Notes: generated by a model not told the origin, from the letters alone. 64,000 nucleotides of DNA from Temnopleurus reevesii (GCA_036244855.1 BQKZ01000626.1:11086-75085), one strand, 5' to 3'. Shown: positions 1-11,835, counted from the first letter of the stretch. A program made the numbers and translations.

Positions 1-1335
1 TTACCTTGACTCAAATAGTGAGATTTTATCTTTCTCTCGACATGGATAGCAGACAGAAACACATCTAGCTGTTGACGGTCAAATTTTAATGACAATGGAA
101 ACCAATGACTTCCATTGTAAACATTTGGATCGGGGCAAAAGGTCAATGTATTGGAGTTTCTTGGTCACTTTCGGACCGATCCTATCCAACTCACTCCAGT
201 TTCGGAGAGACATTTGCAGGACTGGGCTAATGAAGTGCTCATGTGACACTATCGTACACTATATTTCCGCACTGGGATGTTTACAACGGAAGTCATTTGT
301 GTCCATGTTGAGAGGGAAATGAAACCTTGCTTTTCTACATTTAAAAATTTCAAATCTAGAAACTTCACGCGAGGGATCATGCCGACATGACGAGCTATTC
401 TTTCTCCTATGCAAAGCCAGTAATGGCCGCAATTGTGAGAGATTTGTATTGTATATTTGTTATTGGGGGGGGGGGAGATATTGTGGTTGTGTGGGGGGGC
501 ATTTTTTGTGATGTTAGTATTTCATTAGAAATCCTGATTTGGGCATTGGGACTGGTAGCGAACATCAGGACAATCCTGACGATATCAGGGGTAATGAACA
601 GGAGAGGAAAGGATGTAGTTCAGAGGCGTGTATCATACAATTCTGAATATTTACGCCAGAAGAAGAAGAGGGAAAGAGGATCGCCATCTTAACGTCTCCA
701 TCGAAAGACGGTATGCGACCAGGCTTCGAACCCACAGGCAGGAACTAACCCAAGTCTAATGACTGTCCCGAACAGCTTGATTTCAGGCGCCTCAGTCGCA
801 ACCAGACCAATTTCAGAAGCGCTTCATTTATGAATATATGAAGGCAGTTACAAATCTGTTTGCAATATTGTCATATTTTTATCCCATTCAAATTCCTTTT
901 TTGGCAACAACAAATCCCTCTTTTGGTGTCATTCAAATGTTCATTCATTATTTGCTTATCGTTCGTCTTATCTTTTAGTCTGATTTTTCTACTTCGAACC
1001 AAAGCACTATTTCATCTTGGGCATATAACCCATCCGTAGTTTAATAAAACACATTTGACAAACCATTTGCTCAAAATATTAATTCTGAAATGATTCAATA
1101 GAGATAATTTTAAATCTATGTAAGGAAGTCAGTGTACAAAATTTGCGTAAATAAGAATTAAATTATTTCATTGTTTTTTCCCTTTATAAGTCAAATTGTT
1201 TTTAAGACAAATATCTGAAATGTCCAGATATTAAAAACAGACACATTAAAAAGCAAGAACAATACAGAGCACATATTTCTGTAAACAAATTAAAAGAAAT
1301 AATATACTTATGATTTTATATAATTCTCTTTACAG
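1..1335. other. Upstream intron or flank of WDR25; no exon recognised
   Basis: This AT-rich DNA precedes the acceptor at 1335. It holds a poly-G run at 465-475, a second G run near 494-500 and a tRNA-like relic near 700-815. The ORFs at 89-322 and 387-692 show no recognisable domain or good splice context. I could not find the acidic N-terminus expected for WDR25. Confidence 0.5.
700..815 (-). repeat. Possible tRNA-derived SINE relic
   Basis: On the minus strand, GGGTTCGAAGCC (around 721-733) matches the RNA polymerase III B box GGTTCGANNCC. About 60 bases 5' of it, AGGCGCCTGAAATCAAGC resembles the D/anticodon region of a serine-type tRNA. No cloverleaf closes, so it is not an intact tRNA gene. 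Confidence 0.3.
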
Positions 1336-2258
1336 ATCCATCAAAACCAAAGCTTCCAAGGAACCAAAATTAAAAATTGCTCTTCCAAACCCTTCAGGCA
1401 AAAAGAGGACTAATATTGGTACAGCCCCCTCCACAATCACACCAGGACCAGTGATGAAAGGGTATGGTAGTTTCATGCATGTCAACGAACCGCAAGGCGA
1501 GAGGCCATCAGATCACAGCATCTATGGTAATACAAGAAGAGAAAGACAATCATTCCCTAATCATCGTCATCGAAGTGTTCCCAAATATGATGCTTCTAGT
1601 GAGCGACAAAAGCGTAGTGTAGATTATCATAAGTTCCCACCTCCTCTGGATCATCAATATGAGGGAAGGGTTCATCATGATGTCACCTTTGACAGACGAA
1701 ACCAGAGAGCACAAGAACATTGCCAAGTGAAACAGCAATTGGAACTTGACCAACGATGTGAAAATCAGGTTCCTGGGCGACAGAGACTCGGGGAGGGAAC
1801 TAGTTTAAAGAGACAGAGCCAGCCATCGGAACTTGCGCCTTATGTGCCTAAAAGATTACGGAAACCTAACTCTGATTTTTCACATGACCCTCAGAAGATT
1901 GGCAGTAGCGTGAGAATAGAAAATTCAGATTTTTACATTGGTGACCCCGTTATTGCATCTCAAACTGAAAAGGCAGGGACCAGCTATCGACCACCTAAGC
2001 GTCTCTTTTGCAATTTTGTCCTCCATGAGGGGCCTGTTACCCATGTGCAGTGGAATATCCCACAGTTCAGTCATTTGTTGTTGTCTAGCTCTATGGATAA
2101 GACTGTGAGAGTATGGGACTATTCCATTCAAAGGAGGTGTGTGCAGAATCTAAAATGTCATGAGGGAGCAGTAAAGGATGCCCAGTGGAGTTCAGATGGT
2201 CAGAAGATTCTGAGCTGTGGCTTTGACAAGACTGCTCGGCTAACAGATGTACGCAGTG
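1336..2258 (+). CDS. WDR25: WDR25 coding exon: N-terminal region and first two WD blades
   Basis: The acceptor is TTCTCTTTACAG at 1324-1335 and the donor is GTTAGT after 2258. The exon starts with the third base of a codon and ends after the first base of the Gly codon in VRSG. It encodes the basic, low-complexity N-terminal segment, then blade 1 (HEGPVTHVQW to VRVWD) and blade 2 (HEGAVKDAQW to ARLTDV). Confidence 0.92.
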
Positions 2259-5200
2259 GTTAGTATTTCAACCAGTAACCAGTTACTTGTTTTGTTGATA
2301 GAACAAACTAAGGTTTTCAAAATTTTCTCCATGAAGAAATAAACCTATATTGTATAGCCGTTCTTTTCTTACACCTGTATCAGGTATCTTTATTTATCTT
2401 TTCAATCATCATTACATTTCATTGAACACTTATAAATCATCAAAAGTATTTTTGAACTCACACTAAAAATCAAAACAATCACCGTGAGCAGAAGAGACAA
2501 AGGATCTTGGACAAAGCAAGCAACCCCATTCAGTCACCCACAACAGCCTGACACACACAAAATAAAAGCACCCTTACTACTCATTGTGCAACCCTGTTGG
2601 ACATATTTCAGCAGAAAAGAGGGAGGGAATCATCCTCTGTGTATCTAGCCACTGCATATGCCCGAATGAAGCCGTTCACCCAGTTCAAAAGCCCTTGTTC
2701 CCTCTGCTCATGTTGAATCAAACATTATAAACGCAAAATGAAGTAAAGTATCTCTTTTAGCAAATCTCCTCAACCATGTAATGTATAGCCTTAGTCAAAG
2801 TCGAAAGAAAGGTCAAAATGCCACTTACAGAAGCATGATTTGAAATTCAGACATTTGTGCCAAATATCTTTATTTTTCATTTCAACTAACCTTCCCCAAT
2901 AAAGTAGTCGAGCCAATTCCTTCATGTTTAAACAACCACTGAAAATTCCATGAACTATCTATTTTAATCCAGGTACAAATTTCCAGGTATTTGAGCATTC
3001 ATCTTATGTGACGTGTATCAAGTGGCACCCAACTGACCCTCAGATGTTCATCAGTGGTTCCTATGGTTCTACCATCTACTGCTGGGATACCAGAACAGGC
3101 TCGGTATGTTAAACATAATATATGCGTTGATCAAATTCATACTTATTTTACAACTTGAAGAATTACATTAAATCTCTATCACCTATGTGCATTGATCAAG
3201 TTTATAATTTTATTATCTTACAATTTAAATAATTATGTTGAATCTCTATCACCCATGTGATTGCAGAGAGGATATTTATGAAGAACCTGTCAATTTTTAC
3301 CATGAATTTCAAACTAAATAAAGAGATACCAACTATTCCAAAATATGCATGAGGTGTATTTTTAATAGGAATGCAAGATTTTCATTACAAGTGAATGGCT
3401 GAGACTGTATGTGGGTATTGTTGCCATTTCTGCTGTCACTTTTGTTGAAGCCAAACAAAATTGGGTGTTCAATGAATGCGTATTTAAAAATAGGGATGGT
3501 TGATCGAATAAACTTATTCAACACAAATGAAAAGTTTGAAAAAAACAAAGTTCAGGTTGGACCATTTCCATAGGGTCATTCGGTGGAGGACAACCAAAAA
3601 TTTATTAATTTTTTAGCCTCACCAGTTGTATTATTCACATTTTCAGTTTTACCTGATACATTTTCCAGAATGTGTGGCATTGCTGTAAATATATAGTGTA
3701 ACTGGTAAACCTGTGCATCTTTCAGATTGTACATCAGTATGCTGGCAAGCTAGGTCAGATCCTAGATGTGGATTTCATCAAGAATGGATCCGAGTTTGTG
3801 GCAACATGCGATACAGTCAGCCGAGACTCCACAGATAGAACCATCATGATTTGGGACACAAAGACTGCAGCACTCCTATCAAATCAACTCTACCACGTAA
3901 GTCTGACTCGTCTTTGACTTGGAGTATTGGTGCTCTATAGTTGAGCCCCGAAGATAAAAGCTACCGATTACCTGGTTCCCCTTACGGTTTCTGCATGAAT
4001 ACAGATAGATGGTAGATTTTATCTCTACATGAAAACAAAGAAATGGTAGCTTTCATCTCTAGGCTTACCTGCGTATTAAAAGACCATCAAGTGTATTTGA
4101 ATTCACTTCAACAATATTTAAGTATATAAATATATTTTATAAAATTCCTATTACACTTCATCAGCCAAATGATGTGAAATTTTGTACGTTCAAAACTGTC
4201 ACATATCTTTTTATTCAAGCAATTCTATGTAATCCATTAAAAAGTCGGTGTTTCCAATAGCAGGCTATTCACACCATATTTCACTTCTAATTTTTGTTGT
4301 TCTTAAATTCTGCTTTATATACTACACCTGGAGCCATCATTCATGTGGAATCTGGTGATTTAAAAGTACACTCTATTATTATTATCAGAAGTATTTCGTA
4401 GTCTTGAATGTTTTATGTATTTTGTGTGAGAAGAGTGCATTCTCTAGAGCAGTAAGGTGTGTTTTCCAATCATGAGGAAGTTATCTTCAATTCTCTTGAT
4501 GTTGCAATCCTGTACTATTTATATTTGTTTCTTTTGTAGGAAAAGTACACATGCTGCAGTGTGAAAGCCCACCCCACTGATGATGTGTTCATGGCACAAT
4601 CAAATGCCAACTACATTGCTCTGTTCTCCACTAACAGACCCTACAGACTCAACAAGTACCAACGATTTGAAGGGCACAAGGTCAGTTTCAGAGATCAGTG
4701 AAAAGTAAAGATGAAATGAAATCAGATGTTCAGTGCTAACGTTAGTTTTTCAGCATTTTTTGTTACGCTGCTTTTGTGTGTATTTGCAGGTGTAGAGGGG
4801 TTAAAATCTGGACTTGATTTGCTGTAATATCAGGTCTATTTTTGTGAGAAATATGTGCATGATACCAAATGAAAGTCCATGAAAATATGGGCCATCTTTA
4901 AGAATGTTAAGTAGCTAAATTGAGAATATTGATTACCAGCATTTTGCCTGACTTTTGTCATAGTTACAGAATAGAACAGACAGCCAAATGAAATGGGAAT
5001 GTCAATTTTTGTATCTAGTAAGATCCCAAAGTAATGTGTGATACTTGTTTTTGCAAATAACAAAATTACAGGTAAAGGTCGCGGCACACTACACAGCTTT
5101 TGATAAACTTTTGACCATATGAACAATTTTTGATATACTGAAACTTGCTGTATTATGTTGTCTCACGACAAGGAACAGGATACTTGTTTCTTTAAACTTT

Positions 5201-5625
5201 ATGAAGTATCAAATATCAATCATCTTGCCATGAGATGACTTGTCATGTTTCAGCATTGATTATTGATTATTTAACTTAAAGACATTTGACTTGTCTGTAT
5301 ATTCATGTACATGTAGGTTCTAAAAATATTTGGAAATTATGAAATACTACATGAAAAATAACGAGAATCCTTCTATTTTTTTTTCTTCCAGGTTGAAGGG
5401 TATCGAATTGGTTGTGACTTCTCCCCAGATGGTAGTCTAGTTGCCACTGGTAGTGCTGATGGGAAGATGTGTATCTACAGCTATAGTAGCAGCAAGTTGA
5501 TCAAGACTCTGGGTGGGGGCCCCACTCAGCAGGAGGCGGCTTGCACTGATGTAGCCTGGCATCCTGTCATGACTGGTGTCATTGCAAGCTCCAGCTGGGA
5601 TGGCAAGGTTAATGTCTGGACGTGA
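1336..5625 (+). CDS. WDR25: WD repeat-containing protein 25, spliced gene, 5' end not in window
   Basis: Five exons (1336-2258, 2973-3103, 3726-3896, 4540-4680, 5392-5625) join with matching phases and GT/AG borders into 532 residues and a stop. The first ~200 residues are polar and likely disordered (KKRTN, then PYVPKRLRKPN). Seven WD-type blades follow, with typical ends such as SSSMDKTVRVWD, SGSYGSTIYCWD, DSTDRTIMIWD, SADGKMCIYSY and SSSWDGKVNVWT. The protein ends at the last blade, as in the family. WDR25 is a paralogue of the spliceosomal factor CDC40/PRP17; its own role is poorly known, so a nuclear, RNA-processing role is only inferred. The CDTVSRDSTDRTI stretch and the BEGAIN-type neighbour favour WDR25 over CDC40. 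Human WDR25 is about 544 residues from memory; a short N-terminal part should lie upstream. Exon 1 joins in phase 2, so an earlier coding exon exists, and the ATG at 1310 is intronic. Confidence 0.92.
2973..3103 (+). CDS. WDR25: WDR25 coding exon: third WD blade
   Basis: The acceptor is TTTTAATCCAG and the donor is TCG|GTATGT. It completes the split Gly codon, then encodes TNFQVFEHSSYVTCIKWHP and ends SGSYGSTIYCWDTRTGS, a canonical WD ending. It ends in phase 0. Confidence 0.92.
3129..3262. repeat. Imperfect tandem duplication in a WDR25 intron
   Basis: Two adjacent units of about 65-70 bp share TTGATCAA, an A/T-rich core and AATCTCTATCACC(T/C)ATGTG. Confidence 0.6.
3545..3622 (+). repeat. 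Right end of dispersed inverted-repeat element (family E)
   Basis: The segment AAGTTCAGGTTGGACCATTT, then GGGTCATTCGGTGGAGG and ACAACCAAAAATTTATTAA, matches the right ends at 18890-18960 and 20540-20605. It lies in the third WDR25 intron of the window. Confidence 0.5.
3726..3896 (+). CDS. WDR25: WDR25 coding exon: fourth WD blade
   Basis: The acceptor is CATCTTTCAG and the donor is CAC|GTAAGT. Its 57 codons are in phase 0 at both ends. It encodes IVHQYAGKLGQILDVDF to DRTIMIWDTKTAALLSNQ. The long loop TCDTVSRDSTDRT, instead of a short blade loop, is typical of WDR25. Confidence 0.93.
4540..4680 (+). CDS. WDR25: WDR25 coding exon: fifth blade
   Basis: The acceptor is CTTTTGTAG and the donor is AAG|GTCAGT. 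Its 47 codons are in phase 0 at both ends. It encodes EKYTCCSVKAHPTDDVFMAQ, then YIALFSTNRPYRL and the start of the next blade (RFEGHK). Confidence 0.92.
5392..5625 (+). CDS. WDR25: WDR25 last coding exon: blades six and seven, stop
   Basis: The acceptor is TTTTTTTTCTTCCAG. It encodes VEGYRIGCDFSPDGSLVATG and, after GGGPTQQEAACTDVAWHP, ends SSSWDGKVNVWT followed by TGA at 5623-5625. A GT donor occurs six bases later. Confidence 0.94.
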   Translation, partial: VEGYRIGCDFSPDGSLVATGSADGKMCIYSYSSSKLIKTLGGGPTQQEAACTDVAWHPVMTGVIASSSWDGKVNVWT

Positions 5626-5827
5626 AAGAAGGTAATTATTGGAGAAAGATTTCCAATGCAATCTTAATTCTTTGGAGAGAATAATTTTGAAATGAAATTA
5701 TTTCATATTGAGGGACTTATGACAGAATGTTGTGAAAAAGAAATAATGCAAGAAATGAATTCTTCTTCTTCTTCTTCTTCTTCTTGTTCGTCTTTTTCCT
5801 CTTCTTATGCTGGTTCTTCTTCTTCCT

Positions 5828-5880
<53 letters not shown>

Positions 5881-6439
5881 TCTTTTTATTCATCTTCTTC
5901 TCCTTCTTCACCTTCTTCTTCCTATTCGTCCTCTTCTTCTTCTACAATCTTTTTCTTTCTTTCTTTCTTTCTACCTTTCTTTATGTTTTTATTTGGGGAT
6001 AAGTCCTTCAATTGAGTATCAATATAATGATAGTGTCTGAATGAATGTTGATGTGCATGTTGTCACTTTCACTGAAATTAACCAATTTGTATCATTGATT
6101 TTCTTGGGATGGGGGATTCTTGTTTGATATTTGATATATGCCCAGTCTCAACTTAAGCTTATTACAAATTATGATGATCTTGTGGCATGAGGTTTTTTTT
6201 TTCAAATTTATTTGGTAATTTACATATATTTTTAATTAATATTTTACTTTTCTCTCTTTTGTTTGCAGTGCCGATGTGGTAACTCTCGTAAGGAATCGGA
6301 AATCTCATATGCCAATGATATCTTCAGGATTAACATAGCAGCAAGATGGCATTCTTTAAATCTGATGCAGGATGAAACAATTCTTGTTAACCTTATTATA
6401 GCTTAATAGAGCCTTGCTGACCAGCTTGTGGGGCTTACA
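5626..6439 (+). other. WDR25: WDR25 3'UTR with a probable UTR intron (5632-6268)
   Basis: Six bases after the stop there is AAGAAG|GTAATT (donor at 5632). A strong acceptor, TTTTCTCTCTTTTGTTTGCAG, ends at 6268. I infer an intron inside the 3'UTR. Because it lies within 50 nt of the stop it should not trigger nonsense-mediated decay. The intron carries a TTC/ACT microsatellite. No canonical AATAAA is seen before the SINE at 6440; the first clear one I noticed is at 7098-7103, so the transcript end is unplaced. Confidence 0.5.
5761..5975. repeat. TTC/TCT and ACT trinucleotide microsatellite
   Basis: A TCT-rich tract flanks about 16 ACT units (5829-5876), followed by TCT and CTTT repeats. It lies in the probable 3'UTR intron of WDR25. 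The serine- or leucine-rich ORFs across it are artefacts. Confidence 0.9.
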
Positions 6440-6735
6440 ATAGTAGAGGCACCGTAGTGTAGTGGTTCTGACTCTCGCCTTTCAACCAGAGATTTGCAGG
6501 TTTGAATCCCACACATGGCGTTTATTTCCTTCAGCAAGAAATTCATCCACATTGTGCTGCACTCAACCCAGGTGAGGTGAATAGGTACCTGGCAGGAATA
6601 TTTATTCCTTGAAATGCCATGTGCGCCGGTGTACGCCGGGCTAAAGCCAGGGTAATAATAATGCAAAACACCTTGAATACTCAGTAGAGTGGATACCTGC
6701 GCTATATAAATTGCGTCTATGATTATTATTATCCA
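6440..6735 (+). mobile_element. tRNA-derived SINE, full-length copy
   Basis: The 5' part has an A-box-like segment (TAGTGTAGTGGTTCTGACTC) and a B box (GGTTTGAATCC). The body contains CACTCAACCCAGGTGAGGTG. The 3' end (CTCAGTAGAGTGGATACC, GCGCTATATAAATTGC, then ATT repeats) resembles LINE-borrowed SINE tails. Related copies are at 31171-31470 (minus), 36490-36879 (plus) and a 3' fragment at 23903-23976 (minus). It lies just after, or within, the WDR25 3'UTR. Confidence 0.85.
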
Positions 6736-7361
6736 GGCATTCATTCAGGGCTTCAGAAGTTAATTTACATGAGAATATATCTGATCGATACTCTGTAATA
6801 GTTGGCAATTCTACATAAATAATTTTCTTGCTACTTTTGTCATTCATATGTGGTGCATATTTTTGTTTAGGTTGTTGAAGGATATCTATGCATCTTATTC
6901 TTAATACACTAATACACTTTGTGCAATCTATGTTGATGATAATGTATAAAGTATTTATATTTTGATGAACAATCGTTCTTCAGCTGGTTTCATTTCATTT
7001 ATTTTTGTCATTGATCTTTGATGAGGTGCTTGGGGCTAAAAAAGATGCATTGTTTTAGCAGGAATTTTCTTACATCAGGGTTAAAAAAACAATATATAAT
7101 AAACAGCTGGGACCATATCTTTTACCTCTTTACATCTGGAATCTTGTTATATCAGATCTCATTTTTTTCACGGTTTTCACAGTACAAATCAGGTTTTTTT
7201 TTCAATTGTCATTTCTCCATATTCTCTCTTATCTGTTATATTGCAGCTCTATACCCAAAGTAAAATCTTTGAATGTTATGATTCATCATTAATGTGCTGT
7301 TAGTGGAAAAAAAAAAGTTCAATGAAAACTGAAAATTTGACCAAAAATCCATTCCAAAGTT
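6736..7361. other. Intergenic, AT-rich, nothing recognised
   Basis: This is downstream of WDR25. A possible poly(A) signal AATAAA at 7098-7103 is the only item of note. Confidence 0.5.
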
Positions 7362-7682
7362 ATGGATTTTCATACTTTGGATTTACACCCTGTAGGTGCC
7401 GCTTGGGTTGGCAACCAACGGGTACAGCATGGAGAACGTTCCATTTACTTTGTGCACATAAATTCACATTTTCTTCTTTTTGCAGAAATGTAGACAAAAG
7501 TACAATACAGACATATTGATTGATACCTAGTCTACTTTTCTTTAAAGGGAACAAAATGTGAAATTCTGTTTACAAAGTGAATGGAGTGTTCTTCATGTCG
7601 GCAGAAATCTTGCACCTGTACATGTAGGTTGCCAACTCAAGGAGTCCATGAGAGGTGTAAATTAAAGCTTTGAAAAATCATA
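7362..7682. mobile_element. Foldback (long inverted repeat) element
   Basis: The left arm (7362-7469) and right arm (7555-7682) are inverted copies with small gaps. Paired landmarks include ATTTACACC / GGTGTAAAT, GTTGGCAACC / GGTTGCCAAC, TTTACTTTGT / ACAAAGTGAA and CACATT / AATGTG. The spacer is about 85 bp. No transposase is present, so it looks like a MITE-type element. Confidence 0.75.
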
Positions 7683-8160
7683 TCTGTTGAACAGATCATT
7701 TGATTTTGCTCAAATTTTTAGTTTGATCATATTTTTATCATTCATTGATACCACATAAAAAAACTAGGGTTAATTACTGTTTAAAGTAAAGTATGTTCGA
7801 TCTATAGGTTATTACGTTTCATCACCAACCAAAACAAAGAAACTAAACAAAGTAAGCAACTCCCATTTGGGACTTCACAATAGCTTTAAGCATGTGAAAG
7901 AAAATGGCTTCAGTGAACAGATGAGAAAACTGTTCTACATTTCCTTGCAGAATAAGATGGCAGAATGTATCCTTTGTATTCTGGAGCTATTTTGAAAGCT
8001 TGAATAGAAGTTATTTATTCTGTTTTTTTTTTTGTTCTGCTTACTGTATATTCGTCAGATTCTCAACCATTCAGTAGATGACCAGCTGTTCTTAAAGCCA
8101 TCCTTAGTAACTTGTTAGTAACTTTTTAAAACACCCCCTGACTCTCAACTATCTCCAGGA

Positions 8161-8583
8161 TGGTGTTTCACCAAGTTAGGAAAGCCGTTACAATCTACTG
8201 ATATCTGTGTTTCACCCTTCTTGCGCTGAATACACGTAATAATATGAATGATTACGCGCAAGAAGGGATACCAGTCAAACGTAAAGTCGTGCGTAAAGTC
8301 TTTCTTATCTAGGTGAAACACCTCCCTGGGCTGTGTTCCACCAAGTCGTTCTTAAAGTTATGCAGTAAAGAAAGACTGGAGTATGTATACGAGTCTAATA
8401 TGCATGAGATTCTCGATCATTCAGCACAAGAACTGGTACCAGTCTTGTGTAAAGTCATTCTTAAAGTCTTTCTAATCTTGGTGAAACACCGCCCACTTCT
8501 TGCGCTGTATGATCAGGAATCCTGTGCATATTACACCCAGTAACGTATTCCAGTCTTTCTTAAAGTCATTCTGAAACACCACC
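8161..8583. mobile_element. Cluster of MITE-like elements, family A
   Basis: Unit one spans 8161-8323 and unit two 8328-8494. A right half follows at 8496-8583. Termini are GGTGTTTCACCAAG and CTTGGTGAAACACC. Unit one contains an inner inverted pair, CCCTTCTTGCGC and GCGCAAGAAGGG. Another copy is at 11133-11280. The ORF at 8313-8543 is only repeat sequence. Confidence 0.8.
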
Positions 8584-10290
8584 CAGAATCTCTACATTGA
8601 TAGTATATGGAGCAAACATCCCTGACACACAAATGAAAGCACAATGTTTTTTCTTTTCCGTAGTTTATCTATACATTATTCATGGATTTTATTGTGCAGA
8701 AATGCCATACGCATACTTTCTCATTAAACAGTTTGCAGATCAATCAAATTCTTGGTAGGTAATTTACACAATGACATGAATATAAAAGGAATCATACAAG
8801 AAGTTGGCTACAGTTGTGTTGTATCTTACACTGGTTTAGGGATAGAATACATGTTCTTAACATTATGTCAGTAAAACATTCATATGGAAACGTATCAGTC
8901 AAACGAGTTGGAACATAGCCACATCTGCTTAGAATATAAAAGTGAATTACATTTAGCTACAGTAAAAATTTCACTTGAATACTACTATCCACAAACGGGT
9001 AATTTCCACAGCTTTGTCTTGTCCGTTATGTGAACAGGAAGTATGCATCTTGATGAAATTCCTTGAAATTTGATATGCATGTTACAGGTACCATATATTG
9101 TATACCTGTTGAATTTGAATGAATTTCAAGTAATAGTTGTCATAATCTGAATTTTTAAGGCGTAACGTACATGACTATTTCGTGGAATTGCCCAAACCCA
9201 AATTTAGATTCATTTCCAGGATACAAATTTCAAGCAGAACATGTTAGAGGTTATTAGTACCACATCACTATCCCCAAATAAAAAAAAACCCCTCTCTATT
9301 CTACATACTACTTTCCTAAAATAAAAAAAGAAACAGCCATCCATATGATTAATGACATAAAAGTCGACAAATATTCTCAAAGATACCTTTCTTGTTAACA
9401 TGCGACTTGCTCCTTTAGACAGCTTTATAATTTATTTCAGTCCTAAATAATGGAAGGACAGATACAGTATACATATTACAAGGTATTACCAATCAGTTCA
9501 ACTTTTTACTCTGGTATGTCAACAAATTATATACAAAAATAATGTCTTCTTCAAATAGAAAATAGGATTACAATCTTGCAATAAAGCAACTGACCTTGCT
9601 CATTTAGTCAAATATACATACTTTTATTAGGGTTTGCAACAACTGAATACAATGAATGTAACAAATAATAAATGTCTCACACACAATTAAGATTAAGTAC
9701 TAGTAACATGTAAAATAATAAGACTCCAATTATTGTGTTGGTAATCATGTAGTGGACATAAAATTTGTTTGGTGCAGTAGAAGCTATAATTGATCAATTG
9801 TGAGTTACCTTGGTCAAACAGATTACTATTGAGGGAAATCTGCAAAATTATTTACTGTACTTTATTTTGCTTTTATCACGAAATGAACTTTCAAAATATA
9901 TAACAGCAATAACTTTCAAATAACCAGTATAAACTTATACAAAAATTTAAGTACATACTTACATATATATGAGGAACTGTGATACTGGAATTTCGTCTCC
10001 AGATTTTTAAATTGAGAATTATATGAAATTGTCCAAAAACATGCATTCAAGAAATTGCTGATGTAATACTGATATGTATAAATAATCGCAACCTAAAATA
10101 CACATAACATGAAACTAACATACAACAAAAGTACAAAACAATGCAAGATATAAATACAATTATTTGAAAGGACATAAAAGATTATCTGTTTGAAGGATAA
10201 AAATGCTGTATCATTCAGTTTGCTAGGTTTACTTCTTTCCTGTAATCCTTTTCCCTACACGACACACTACTATGAAGTGATCACTAATGA
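8584..10290. other. Intergenic AT-rich DNA
   Basis: No coding potential or recognised repeat. It is unusually free of simple repeats for 1.7 kb and lies between two convergent 3' ends, so unannotated 3'UTR from either gene cannot be excluded. Confidence 0.4.
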
Positions 10291-10319
10291 TGATGACGAT
10301 GATGATTGATGATGGACGA

Positions 10320-10401
<82 letters not shown>

Positions 10402-10435
10402 CAACAACGATGACAAAGATGATGTAGATTAATGG
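10291..10435. repeat. GAT/ATG trinucleotide microsatellite
   Basis: About 25 uninterrupted GAT units (10324-10400) with degenerate GAT units on both sides. Confidence 0.95.
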
Positions 10436-11132
10436 TGATGATCAGCTACATAGGGTGACTACAAGTTTGGTGTTGGGATTGATCTCTCAAGATTCTGACA
10501 TATTTCTGTTATTTTGTATTATCTGCTGATGTTGAATGTCGTCTGCTATTAGAACTTATGCTAAAACAACTTGTGACATGGTGGTTAAACACCAAACTTG
10601 AAGTCACCCAATGAAGCTATGTATCTTTTGATGTATTCTATGATAAAGTAGTACTTAAAATGCAGGATGGCTCAACCAATTGGAAAACAAAATTTTGTTT
10701 TACATATACACCATTACTCAGTGGAAATTGAGTGGTAAACATTCAAATGGAAATAAAAGCACAACACATTTGCAATACTCACTTTTCTGCCTGAATACTC
10801 AACAACCCAACCCAAGAAAACTGGCTTATGTTTCATTCGTAAAATAAATATATACAAATAATGCCAGAAATGTATATCCATTATTCATTTATAAGATCAA
10901 AATTGAACAGATCAAATCAGGTTCCCACGTTATAAAGATGATATGGATTTCAACTTATTTGATGTAAGTATGAATAAAAACTGCACTAGATTGTGATTGA
11001 CATGATTCTGAATTCTGTATTTTATCTTGAAGAACACTGATGTTAACTGTCATTAAAAACTCTGATGCCTCTTTTAACTTACTGCCTATACTTCTTTATA
11101 TATTTCATGCCAGCTTTCCAAACATCAGATAT
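10436..11132. other. Intergenic, nothing recognised
   Basis: AT-rich sequence without a plausible ORF or splice signals that fit either neighbouring gene. Confidence 0.4.
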
Positions 11133-11280
11133 GGGCGGTGTTTCACCAAGGTACAATGTACTGAAAGAATGACAGATATCAGTTCTTGCGCTGAATACAT
11201 ATGAAATCATGGATCATGGAGCGCAAGAATGGATACCATTCGTTCTTGAAATTAATTCTTATCTTTGTGAAATACCATCC
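11133..11280. mobile_element. MITE-like element, family A, single copy
   Basis: It begins GGGCGGTGTTTCACCAAGG and ends CTTTGTGAAATACCATCC. An inner pair TTCTTGCGCT / AGCGCAAGAA gives a second hairpin. It matches the cluster at 8161-8583. Confidence 0.8.
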
Positions 11281-11835
11281 AGATGTGTGGGTTTCGATAA
11301 TATGGGGTCAGCTGAAACATATTTCCATCACACCAGATTGGTTTAGGATAACGGTGCTTTTAATCGTCAAATGAAACACGTGTGAATACTTTGCATAAAA
11401 ATCCTTGGACTAATGAAAGACTACCAAGTATAAATAATTAGTTTACAATCAATCATATATACACAAATTTACAACTTAATTGTCAAAATACCAAAAATAT
11501 TGAATTCTCCTCTCTTCCGTTTGGCCATCTCTCTTCTCTGTCTTGTATCCTCTTCCAAACATGAGATGTTTATTGGCATTATAATCAGTGTTTTGCATAG
11601 CTAATATAAACTCATCCAGATCCAATACACATGTCGTGAAAATGAGAAATCTATAAACTTCCTCTTCAATTTCTATTCATTGTCTTGCGATTCTTGTAAA
11701 AACAAAACATTTTAACAATTTTTCCCTCCCTGCTCTCTGCTTCATCACATACATCTCAGGAAACTAGCAGGACAGAACTTTAAATTACATGTACTTCAAC
11801 AACAGATAAAAAGAGGGGGAGAAAAATTAACAGGA

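Noticed and set aside
1310..1335. ATG at 1310 as the WDR25 start
   Set aside because: It precedes a good acceptor (TTACAG at 1330-1335), and the frame is already open from an upstream exon.
5692..6040. Ser/Thr-, Phe/Tyr- and Leu-rich ORFs after the WDR25 stop
   Set aside because: Low-complexity readings of the TTC/ACT repeat in three frames.
8313..8543. 76-codon ORF
   Set aside because: Lies entirely in the family A MITE cluster.
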